This document shows positions 13,401 to 25,400 of a DNA stretch of 64,000 nt, in pieces. This DNA is from Ceriagrion tenellum (taxonomy: Eukaryota; Arthropoda; Insecta; Odonata; Coenagrionidae): assembly GCA_963169105.1 (NCBI GenBank), contig OY720636.1, forward strand, positions 73,396,123 to 73,460,122, read 5' to 3'. The notes under the pieces were generated by a model. That model was not told the origin of the DNA and ran no database searches. It saw only the letters and a list, made by a program, of their open reading frames with translations. The translations under genes and the position numbers were made by a program. The stretch's first letter is position 1. Each line of letters opens with the position of its first letter.

Positions 13401-16400
13401 ATCCTCTGTGATTAATGTGATTGCGTGAAACTACGTACCGTGAGTAGCTATGGTGAATATTTAAGAGTTCAATTTCGACAGTTTTCACACTTTTGGTATA
13501 TAATATGTTAAAAAAGTGAAAAGTAATTGTCAATGCACTGACTAAAAGTGGTGAATTTAGTTCAATGATTCCTCATATGAGTGTGTGCCATGTAAAGCAA
13601 CATATCAGTATATTTCAAAAACATAACAAGTTAATGTATTTATAGTTAATTAGTGCTGCATAGCATAACAATATGTAAAGCATATGAAGTCCTGGAAATA
13701 CATTTTATTATGTCTTCCACCATTATTTTTTTAAGCTGGTGTAAATCCTGCACAGCTTTTAAAAGGTATACCACCTTTGATGATGTTTAGTGAATTTGAC
13801 CTACTTATAACTACTCTCTCAATTAAAGGTCACAATTTTGAGAATGGCATTTTTTGTATGTTACTTAGTATGTACCCCCTCAGAGTAGTGATAGATTATG
13901 CTTGTTGATTGGCAGTATGATATTAGTTATACTTTGTTCTTGCTGATGGGTGTTGGTTCGTTCTGAATGTCACAGCCTAATTTCTAACTTCTTGAACCTG
14001 ACCTTAATTTTAACTAACAACTTCCTTACAACTGTTAAAGTTAAATTTGGAGTTATGGAATGTATTGACTTTAGGGAATCTATTGAGTCATTTTTTTCTT
14101 TGCAGTATTCCATGGCCTTTTAAAAGCTCATGCTGTGGAAGCACGCAATGTTGTGCGTCAAGCTCTTGAAATATTGACTCCATCAGTTCCTGTAAGGATG
14201 GAAGATGGAAATACAATGCTTACTCACTGGACCAAGAAAATAATAGTAGAGGAGGGCCATACCATGGGGCAATTATTTCATATTTTGCAGCTTGTAGTTA
14301 GGCATTACAAGGTATTGTTAACTTCGTCTTCTAGCCAGCATCTTATGAAACCTGTTTTTGTGGATGCAAAACGTTTGTCTAATTATTTCTTCCCGATACT
14401 GTTGCTTACATTTTGGTAGTACTTTAGCAATTATTCTCTGGAAAGTGTTAATAGGAAACTTAGTTGATTTATTATGATTGCCCATTTGGTTTTTATCATT
14501 ACTTTAGGGTCGTCCATTAAAATGTTTGATTTGCTGAAAATTAGCTCTTTAGTTGCTCTTTGATGACTTCTTGGGTGAGATGTGTTTGTTCAGATCCTGG
14601 ATTTTTACTCACATTCTTTATTTATGTATGGGGTTTGGTAGAAGACAAAGAAAATTATTATATTATGATTTAGTGAAAATAATAAGCAGATCTGGTGCTA
14701 ATATATTGTTTTACATGGGAGAGAAATAGGACTTCGCAACGTATGTGATATTGTCATTGAAAACACTGAGGTTGCAAAGTCCTACTTCATTCCCATGTAA
14801 CATGAAAGATTTTCTGCCACATCTGAATGGTAAGTTCACTGAAGTATTCTGCATTTATAACTTAAGTGTGTCATTCATCATTCTGTCAATACTTCTCATT
14901 TGATGGAAGCAAAATGCAGATGTGCTGCTGATAAATGCAGGATTTATTTTTTCTATAAACATCAATCAACTGTTTAAAAAATTATGACCATTAAATACTT
15001 GACATTAAATTATCATGCAAATTGGATTAACCAACTGATATTTCAGGTTACAAATAATCTGAAATATTTCAAGCTTCCGAACCATAACCTTGGAATTCCC
15101 CATTTTTCAGTGACATTTCTAGAATCTTCAAATTAACATTTCATAGATCTAGTTTGCTTAATTAATAATTCTAACTTGATGTTTATCTATTTCAATGCAA
15201 TAAAACTGTCTGTTGTATAAATAATTTGTTACAAGGATAACCAAACAGGATATAATATGAATACAATAGGTAGGGAAATACTACTTTCTTCCCTTCGAAC
15301 AGGGCTGATAAACTAACTCTCTGCTTAGGTGTGGCAAAAATACTTCTCAACAAAGGCATATGGCAAAAACTGGCATTTAAGGATGGTGACCATAGTGTCC
15401 ATAGAGAGTGTTGGCCTTTGTGTTCCTAAAAAAATGACTTAGTGAGGGCTTAACTGGGGTTGGAATGAAAAAATTGTATGCTATTGAGCTCTGCATGGGT
15501 CAATGTGGGCAGTGTATTGTTCGCTTTCTTGCTGTTCAAGGTCATAACCTGCTACCCACTGCCGCCTGCCCTACACTTTCTCAAACTCCCTATCACCAGC
15601 ACATCATGTTCAGATTATACGTGTGTGTATTGTGGAGGCTATATAGAAAATTTTTGAGCATGCTGTGCAGAGGTTGGGATATAGTGTAGTGTCGTCCCCA
15701 AAAAGAATAGTCACACAATGTTGCTACCTTGTATAGCAAATGAAAAGCTTGGAGTGATTTTATATGCTTAAAAAATCAGAAATCTGCTGGAAAACTACAG
15801 TATTTACTCGCATATAGAACGACTTCGCATATAGGACGAGGTATGATTTTAGAGAAAAAAAAATAAAAATCTGGACTTCCTAACTCGTTTATTCAGGATT
15901 TTATCATGAAAGGCAGGTCGTGCGACATTGATTCCTTCAGTGCACTTTCTGCTTCCTCCTATTCTGACTCTCCTTCCGAAAATTCGACAGAACTCTCCTC
16001 TTTGTTGCTATCGCTCCATGAAGCTTCGTCTTCCGATCCGTTGAGTGAATTGGAAATGCAACATTTCTTGAAGGTTTTGATATTATCTCTTGAGGAATGC
16101 TCTTCCAAGCAACTGACACCCATGAAGCATGCTGTGACGCACTGGCCCATTTGATGCGGCCAGTTGCAGTCATTTCTCGATCTTCAGCAGTAAGCCATTC
16201 CGTGTACAGTTTCCTCACTCAATCTTTAAATAGCTTGTTGATGCACACGTCCAGTGGTTGTCATTGTGAGGTCATTCCCCCAGGAATTGTTGTGAGAGTG
16301 CTCATATTCTCCTATAACAAGTTTTTTACGTCGTCTGTGAGGTGTCCCCTGAACGCATCCATCGCTAAAATCGATGGTAGCCTTAGTAATGCCCCTGGGC

Positions 16401-19400
16401 GGCGAAGCCATTCTGTTTTCAGCCAGTCAATCATCAACTCATTGTTCATCCAGCCTTTTTCGTTGCGTCGAATAACAATGTCTCTTGGGAAGATTTCATT
16501 CTTCGGGATTGACTTCCGTTTCAGTATGATATATGATGGTAACCGATGACCGTCTGCTGTACATGCCAACATCACTGTGATTTGCTGCTTTTCATTGCCA
16601 CCTGACCATATCAATACTTGCTTTTCTCCTTTCGGGTGAACAGTTGTATTGCCTGGCATATCGAAGTATAGTGGTGTCTCATCAGCGTTCTTAATTTGTC
16701 CTATTAAGAATTCTGTCCGCTTTTTTAGATCGATGACATGCCTTTGAAATCTGATCAGCTTGGCTTCGTAGTCAGCAGGTAACTTCTGAACAAGGGAGGT
16801 CCGTCATCTTATGGAGAATCCTGCTCTTTTCATGAAGCGGTATTCCCAACCATGACTGGCTTTGAATTCATGTTGTGGAATTCCGCATTCTCTCACAAGA
16901 TCTCTGGCTTTTGCTTGAAGAACTTCCACTGTCACAGTCATGCACATGTTGCGCATGGGTCTCACAAAGTTTTGTAGCTCTTCTTCCATCTTAGGATGTT
17001 CGCCAGTTTTCGGTCCATGAAATGATTTTCTTGTACTCTTGCTATTAACCGCTTCCCTGAGATGTATTTTTTCGAAGAGTTCGACCCAAAAAAAACATTT
17101 TTTATTTTATTTTTTACACATTTACCATAAATGAAAAAAGGACTCATGAAAATTTTTGCTCAAAAATTTATATTTACTTTGTTATTTTACCCTTTAAAAT
17201 ATCCTAAATACTAGATTTTTGGAAATCAACTTCATTGCCTATTCTTGAATTATGAAATCAAAACAATTTTTAACTATTTTATTTAGAAAATTCATAAAAT
17301 ATAAATATAAAATCACCATCCTAACACTTATAAAATCACCATCCAAACTCTTAGAAAAATCACTTCCTAGTTCATTCAGATGTTTTTAGTGGTGTGATAA
17401 AATTCATAAAATATAAATATAAAATCACCATCCTAACACTTATAAAATCACCATCCAAACTCTTATAAAAATCATTTCCTAGTTCATTCAGATGTTTTTA
17501 ATTGGTGTGATATAAGCAGAAGCAAGGGACCACGCATAAGGACACTTCACACTGAGGGCAAAAGTATCTTGTTTCCCGGTGCACTTTTTTCCCCCTTGCG
17601 TCGCGCTTACTACAGCACATCACACACTGCCTAGTTAGGTTAGCCTTCTTCTCACTTGGGGGATTAGGACGGGAAAGTGCCTCCTGGTGAGTCGGCGAGG
17701 GTGGGGCTGTGCGGGTGGCCTACCCACCCTTGGGGACACTATGTCGGGATGGTACGTCTCAATCAATTGTTCGATGAGCTCAAGACGATATTCCAAGTGC
17801 ACTTTGGGACCACCAGCCTTTCGGTAGAGCACAAATGAGTTCCACACGGCTAATTCTAAAAGGTGGAAAAAAAAATTTTCCCTTTATTTCGCGGAATAGG
17901 GTAATCGGCCAGATGTTGGTCCACATGGTCCACTCCCCCCATGGTATCATTATAATCAATTACAACCTTCAGCTTTACTCTAATTTTGCCCCTTTTTTCC
18001 ACACGATCCATTATATTGTTGTGGTCTGTTGATAAAAGGGTCACCTCCTTTTTATCTTTCCACCGAAGCACCATGACTTTGCCTTTGGAGGAGGCAATCA
18101 CCTCTCCCTTCTTCAATTTTCTGTCTCTGAAAGTTTTCGGTATTCCCCTTCAAGTTTTTCTCACTGTACCGTACGTGTCGGTTGCCCGAGAAACCAGCAA
18201 AGTAGCCAATTCAGGAGAACTATATAACTTGTCCATTGTCAAACAGTAACCTTTGTCTAGTAATGGCCTCATCAATGCCATCACTACTTGTGATGACATA
18301 GGCATTTGGTCGAACTCTCGGTCCAATACGGTTCCTCTTCCCGTGTAAATGATACTTGACCACACGTAACCACTTCTCGATTCGTGCAAAAGAAACATTT
18401 TTATGCCAAACCTGGCCCTTTTTAGTGGCATGAATTGTCGCCAACCCAACCTTCCCTTGTATAAAAGTAAACTTTCATCTATGGTGAAATCTCTCCCAGG
18501 TGTGTACAATGCCTTGAACTTTTTCTCTAATTTTTGGTACATCGGCCATATTTTGTTGAGTTTTGGATGTGGGTGTGTTTCGGGATTATACGTGGCATTA
18601 TTGGTGAAATGTAAATATTGCCTTATTTTCACAAATCTTTGGTAAGACATTGTCTGACCGAAAAAGTGAGAAGCAAGTATTGGCCTACTTGACCAATAAA
18701 ACTCTGTGTCAGGTTTTCGTGCTATGCTTTGCAGCATTATGAGAGCCAAAAACACGCGAACTTCAGACCCTGTCACAACATGCCACTGACTTTCGCTGCC
18801 ACTGCTTGGGCCCGATTTATCATGCAGAGAATCACTTGCATAGCAATTGGTCTCATCGGTTATAAATCCAATGAGTACATTATCGAAGAAAAGTTCAAAA
18901 TAATTTAGAGCACCACAATCAGGCTCCAGCCGAAAGTTCATTGAAGCTACCCCTTCGATCTTAAACCTGGATGGTGCAGGAGGAGGGTCAGCTGAAGATA
19001 CTTCTCACCATTCTTCATCTTGCCAAGGTTCTGTTTCATCTTCGAAGTCAGCGCTGGAATCTTCGGAAACACTTGATACTGAACCAGATTCTTCAATATT
19101 CAAGTTCTCGGAACCACTATAGGAAGTATCTGATTCCTCGCCAGATTCCATCAATGGATGCAAAAGATCACTCAAAAATAATAAAACTGTAAAATAATTT
19201 TCCTCCGGGACAACAGCTAAATTAGGTGACTGTGATGTGTAGACGAATGAGGGATTACCCTGTGTACACTTTAAAACTCAGAGAAAGACTGTTCTCTCCA
19301 TTTCGGAAGCAAACTAAAGAAATACATCTAAAAACTGGAATGGATTTTGCACCAAAGTGCGAAAATATCCTATATCCTTCCGAAAAACTCAAGTGACCCA

Positions 19401-22400
19401 CTCTGAACGCCAGTAAAGGGACAGATTTTGCATGTGTGCAGACTCAAGGGTCTTTCAAATAGCAGTAACGCCAAAAAGCATGCTTTAGGAATATTGTCTG
19501 AGAAAATCTCCTTTCTTGAAGACCCTAGCAATGTTATTTTTGCCATGGTCATACCGATATTCATTATTGGTTATCCTGCTACTTGAGGGACAAGGCACCA
19601 ATCAGTCTTTCACTATGCACAGTCTCTAAGCTCAACTCAAACTTAATCTACCACATATCCGCACGTTGTATTTATTTTTATCATCGCGAATTGTAATCAC
19701 AGAACTCTACTACTGAAATTTTCGTGAAGTAGAAATCCTATCTTCGTTAGAATTTTACAGTAAAAATATCAAGAAAACCCTTATTCAGTTAGAAAGTTTG
19801 AAATTGTATTTTTTCAAAATTTATTTTTCGCCAAAAATTTTCAAAATTTGTAGGTAATTTTCCAACTAACTAGCCGGATTTTTTCACCCAGAAAAATTCA
19901 AGATTGCCGTTTATGACAACCTATGTCTGTTATCTACCATATGAAATGTGGCTTGTGTGGCAAGTGTTGTATCGGACCCTTCAACTCTAGGAAAAATCCT
20001 TTCTAGAAACAAAGGCAAAATTGATCCCCTCCGTCAGTCTGTTATCTACCATATGAAATGTGGCTTGTGTGGCAAGTGTTGTATCGGACAGACGGAAAAG
20101 AATTTCATCACCCGTCTGAACGAACGATGTAGATAAAAATCATATGCTGGGGCCAGAAAACTAACGAGAAACACCTCAATTATCGCATTGAGTGTTTTGG
20201 CTTCACAAGAGCACAGAAGATGTTGGCAAAACAACTACGAATCCTCTCTCATGGCAAAATACCTGCTATAGACGCTACACTCATTCATGTGACTTTTCAT
20301 CCAATATTCTTATTTGGAGAATAGGTCAAAGACTGGACATTTTGTGGCAATCGTGCAATTGAATGTAAATTATTTATTGAGTGAACAAATTTTTGTAACC
20401 CACTTCCCCCTTCCTGACCATCCGTTTCCCCAAAACACACTACTCAGACCCACTCCGTTTTACAACCCCCTTTTCCATTTTCTCACACCCAGCAAAATGC
20501 CCCACTGCAAAATGCCCACTCCCACCTTCCTTCCTCAACCCACCCGCCCTCCCTAATCCCTCAGCAGCACACCGCCAACCAGCCCCTGCCCTTCTTGCCC
20601 ACACTTTTCCTTCCCCAGACTTTTCCTTCCCCCTCCCTCTTTCTCTCAAAGAGAGTTGGCCTGTACTCTCCGTATAACCCCTCCTCGCTTTCCCCGTATT
20701 TCTCAAGCAATCACATCTTTTTCAATTTTCTCAAAAATTAGTATCACTTTCTTCTAACTTGTCTTGTACCTAAATATGTCTCTGTGAGTCGATTTTGTGT
20801 TGTCGCATTCAAAAAGAATACTTGGGAAACGAAACCAAGACCAGGAAAATCTCGCACCTTTGGTGGGGCTTGAAGTGTTTGATGTGGATGTAAATGAATA
20901 AACATCTCCCTCTAATCAAATATCCCACGCTCCTCGTCCATCGCACCCTTTCTATTTCCTCTGTCCCCAATGGCTGGTGCCCTAACAATCCCTGCCACAC
21001 GCCTTTTTGCGGCTCGCAGGGTATCATGTAGATATCAGTGAAAAATGAACGATTTGGAATACTTATAAATATTACAACTACATATATAATATCATTCAAA
21101 AGAAATAAATTTTTATTCATTATAAATAAATATATACACGTCTAACATCAGTAAATTAGTTTCAGTGAAAAACTGAAATCGTCATTTTCGTAGAAAAATG
21201 TTTGCGTAAATATTCTTAGAAAACAAGTTGAAGATAAATCATTATAAAGAATAATAGAAATAACAAAGAGAAAGACACTGCAATTTACCGATGTTAGGAA
21301 ATAATTCATTTGCCATATTTTGAAGTATGTTACGAATTCCATTGCTGAAAGGAAAAATAAAATTAATGGCATTACGTATTACGGCATTTGAAAAGTCAGT
21401 GCGGGACATACGTGCAGTCATAAGTCCTCCAGTAGCTCTAGAGTTGGCAGAAACTTGAACTACTAGCATCTCCCCGAGTATTTTCGGGCTTGAGGAAAAG
21501 GAGAGAGAATTCACCGACGTGCCCTAGTATACTCCCCGCTCTTGCGACTCCCCGGTGCCAGTTTTTGGAATGAGTTGTCGCGACGTGGGGAGAACAGAAG
21601 CTACGTTTTGCTCAGGACAATGTATTCGTCACTCAAAAGGATACCCAGAGCCGACGCAAAGATTCGCAGTCGCCCGAGAGAGACTCTCTGCTCTAGACTC
21701 CTCTGCTTGTCGTTGGCTCCCACTGGCTGCAGTGGCTGCCCCTGTTCTTGCCGGCGGGATATGCGCCTTGATATCAGATAATACGGCCGATGCACTGGGC
21801 TCATCTATATGTTTGCCTCCGAAGTACATGTAGCGTGGCGTCGTCTGCCACCGCAGATTCAAAAATAGAGACAGGTCACCCATCATACAAGGTTATTATC
21901 GCACCATCCAACAAAAGTGACTTTGATTTCAACCTTGACACTAACACAAAAAATACGGCAAAGAATCCTTTGCTCGTGCACATAGGACGACCCCGATTTT
22001 TTAAGCTGATAAAAGTGAAAAAAAAACCTCGTCCTATATGCGAGTAAATACGGTATATGATGTACTACAATTTAATGTAAGGAATTGGAGAAAAAAAACA
22101 TTGTTGCACCACTCTACAATGATATTGATAGAAGAGCATTTATGGGAAAATCGGCCAAGTATTCTCCTGTAGAATGATGGCTTTCTTAGTACATATGGGA
22201 TACACAACAATTAGGTTAAGCTCTTTCAAAAAAAATAAGTGTTCAAAGATTTGAATGTGAGCCTCGTTGAGTTATGGCTAGCAAGGGATGGATATGTAGG
22301 TTTTTAGGTAGGCAGAGATGGTTTTTCCATAAAGAGGAAGATTTTCTCAATGATGTTGACATGTATGCTATTTTGCTTTTTTGGTCATTTTCATCCGGTG

Positions 22401-25400
22401 TACTAAATATAAATTGCATGTTCTGTTTAAGCATTCCACAAGAACCTGCTCACCATCGGTCATAGCTAAGTGTAATGTGCTAAAGTTATACATGGGTTTA
22501 AATTGCAACAATGTCTATTCCCTGCATGTCCCAAGTCGTATGTCATTTTTAGGGGTGGTATACGAAAATTGGATTGCAATACTAATCCTGAATTCAATTT
22601 ATGAATCCCAGTTCCTTTTCATTATCAGTGCATGCATGGATAAAACAAATCCTAATTTATTTTTAATTTTCTTTGGTGGCACCTTATCTCTGAAAAAATA
22701 TATGCTAATGAATTTTAATTGCTTACTTTTTATTTAGATGGTAGTATGATTTATTTTGTAGTTTTGTTTCAGTAATAAAATAAGTAATGTGATTTTCTAT
22801 ACCTCTGACTTTAATATTATGTATGTTTTGAAGATTTTGTGTTAATAAGATAATCTTAATGTAATAATAATGCCTAAGTCCTTTACCTCATTTAACTTCT
22901 TCAGGTATATTATCCTGTCCGGCATCATTTAGTCCAGCATATGGTAGCATCAATCCAGCGCTTAGGATTCTCACCCTCTGCATCTCTTGAGCATCGTAAA
23001 CTTGCTGTGGAGTTGGCTGAAGTTATAGTTAAGTGGGAACTGCAGAGGATAAAAGATGAAACCACAACAACTTTAAGTGCTTCTGCCTCTCCATCTGAGC
23101 CATCTCCCACTGCAACCACACCCTACCATCATGACCATGTAAGACTGTGTTGCCTTGCTTGTTTGCCCGTATTTACTTTTTCTCTATTTAATTCTCTATA
23201 TGATATCAGATCTTGGACGAAATCTTGTGCATAAAGTGATTAATCTGGAATCTATGAAATTTAACTTGATAAAATTTATTGATTTGATGTATAAATCTTG
23301 TAATTGTCCATATCTCTGAATCAATCAGGCTGTTGGGTCTCCATCAATGGTAACTGCTGGAATGAAAAGGCCTTCAATCGAGGATCCTGGAGAAGGTCCT
23401 CCACGCAAAAGGCACACTTCAGGACAGACTATCGGTGGACCAGGTGGTAGTGTTAGCTCCAGTCAAGCTGTTGGAGTTAATACATCTCTGTCCCAAGTGG
23501 TGTCGCAGCAAAAAGTCGATGGCAGTGCTCGTCCAATTGAAAGGGCTCATGCTGATGCTGTTCTCAACTTCCTTTTCCGCCTGGCATGCATGGTATGTTA
23601 GTTCTTACATTAATAATTTCCAAAGTTTTTTCTGACTTTTGTTCATTGTTCTCCATCCCCTTCACATTCCATTCATTCCTCATTACCATAATTTCTCACA
23701 ATTTCAGGCTGATACCAAATGCTCTCAAAATTTAGGAGGTGAACTTTGTTTTACTTTGATTCAGTCAATTCATTGTTGAACAATTCTAAATTATTGGCTG
23801 TATCTCAAATGGTATTAAAGCGTGATGGCTTTAATCCATATTTTATTGAATTCAAATCCCAAATCTCCTTTTTTATTGAATCTCAAATAGCAAATCTGAA
23901 TCCTGCTTGCCCTAGGTTATGAGTTTTAGTTTTGCTTAGCTTTTAAAAAGAAATTCAGCAGAAATATGTTTCGCAATTACATCCATTAATTACTGAAATA
24001 AGAAAAAAGATTGAAAGGAAAATAAGAGAACCAAAGTAACCGCTAATTTTCTCTTATTCTTGTTCATATATAGTTATTTTCAAATGAGTTGTTCAAAACC
24101 TTTCAATTTATTTGAATGGCTAAACTGAGAATTTTTGCTAATTTTGGGCTAAAAGAAACAGTTTTTTTAATTTATATGTCCTGAATGTGTTTGTGGTATT
24201 GGAGATGCAATTGTGGGTTGTAGTATCAGAATTTAGCTCAAAATGGTGTGAAGTAGTTTCAAACTGCGACTTCAGTAATGTCGATCTAATGGTGGGAATT
24301 TAAATTTTCGGGATAAGCCAAACACTACCTCTCTTTTAATTGGAAAACATTGGATGGGTTTCCTGATCAAGGCCTTGATTTGCTAATTATTTAATTTGTT
24401 TTCTCTTATCCTTTATTGCTGCTGGTGTCAATTTCTTAAGCTATTAATACACTGTACTTCTAATGGTCTTTAGGTAAATGATGCCAATGCAACAGTTGGT
24501 TCACCTGGAGAACTACTTTCTCGAAGGTGTGTGGCATTGTTAAAAGCTGCTCTGAAACCAGAAGTTTGGCCTGCTCCACAGTGTGATATTAAATTAGCTT
24601 GGCTTGATAAGTTATTTGCAGGAGTTGAGTCAGCATCTGGATCTGGTAAGTTAATATGAAAACGAACTACTAAAACGAACTAACAACAATCATTGCACTG
24701 TCGATGCATGGTTTCTATTGCAATAACTGTGATTAATTTATTATTGCATTCATTAACTATATTATTAAATATCTAAATTATTATTATTCAAGTATTCAAT
24801 TTATTAAATTTCAGTTAATTATTTGCAGACTGATGAAGTATATTTATAATGGGTCACTCAGGCTGATTTATTCTGACTGAAGGTTAAACAGTTGAATCTT
24901 TAACATCAGGTGTATTATTTTGTGGAAGATTGTTCATGCTGGTAAACGCCATCAAATGACTGTTATTCTGCAGGTTTGGCCGCATCCAAGGCTAGAATCA
25001 AGTATCTCATTGAGCTATTGTTAAAGTTTAATCCCCTATCCTTCCTTTGCCCTTCAGTTATGCATACAATCGGTAAATATTGCCACTACTTTTGTATTAA
25101 GGTGAGAGCAAGGAAAATCATTGAAGTTTGCTGTCTCTATGAACTTGATTCAAGGAAGAATGGTGAAAGAGTATGCCACTGATGTAGCCAGTCATCAGTC
25201 GATCACTACTCCTGCTCTTAGGCATAATCACTCCTCTTGTTTACTGTAGGAATTTGTAGCCCATGGTCATAGAGGTAGCACAGAAGTATAGAGCCACCTT
25301 CATTCTGAAAGCAAATTGCTAAATTTTCATGCAGAGGGTTAATATACAGACTTGATTAAAAAGACAAAATGGAAATTTTATTTGAAGTTTGTATGTGTCC

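Larger units (their letters stand above)
15798..22053 (-). mobile_element. pogo-like DNA transposon with nested insertions
   Basis: The left end reads CAGTATTTACTCGCATATAG and the other strand from 22053 reads CCGTATTTACTCGCATATAG; both are flanked by TA (15796-15797 and 22054-22055), the target duplication of the Tc1/mariner/pogo group. Between them lies a minus-strand pogo transposase pseudogene (15959-17090), so the element's 5' end is at the high coordinate. A piggyBac transposase pseudogene (17498-19151) and a Penelope fragment (19927-20300) sit inside and account for much of the 6.3-kb length. Intron 7 of TRRAP is otherwise AT-rich on both sides. Confidence 0.88.

Noticed and set aside
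20314..20706. Open frames on both strands (80 and 88 codons)
   Set aside because: Both are products of the pyrimidine-rich tract; the amino-acid runs (Pro/Phe/His or Gly/Arg/Glu) reflect base bias.
22381..22737. 118-codon open frame just outside the pogo element
   Set aside because: Low-complexity hydrophobic composition, no family resemblance, and within intron 7 without splice support.
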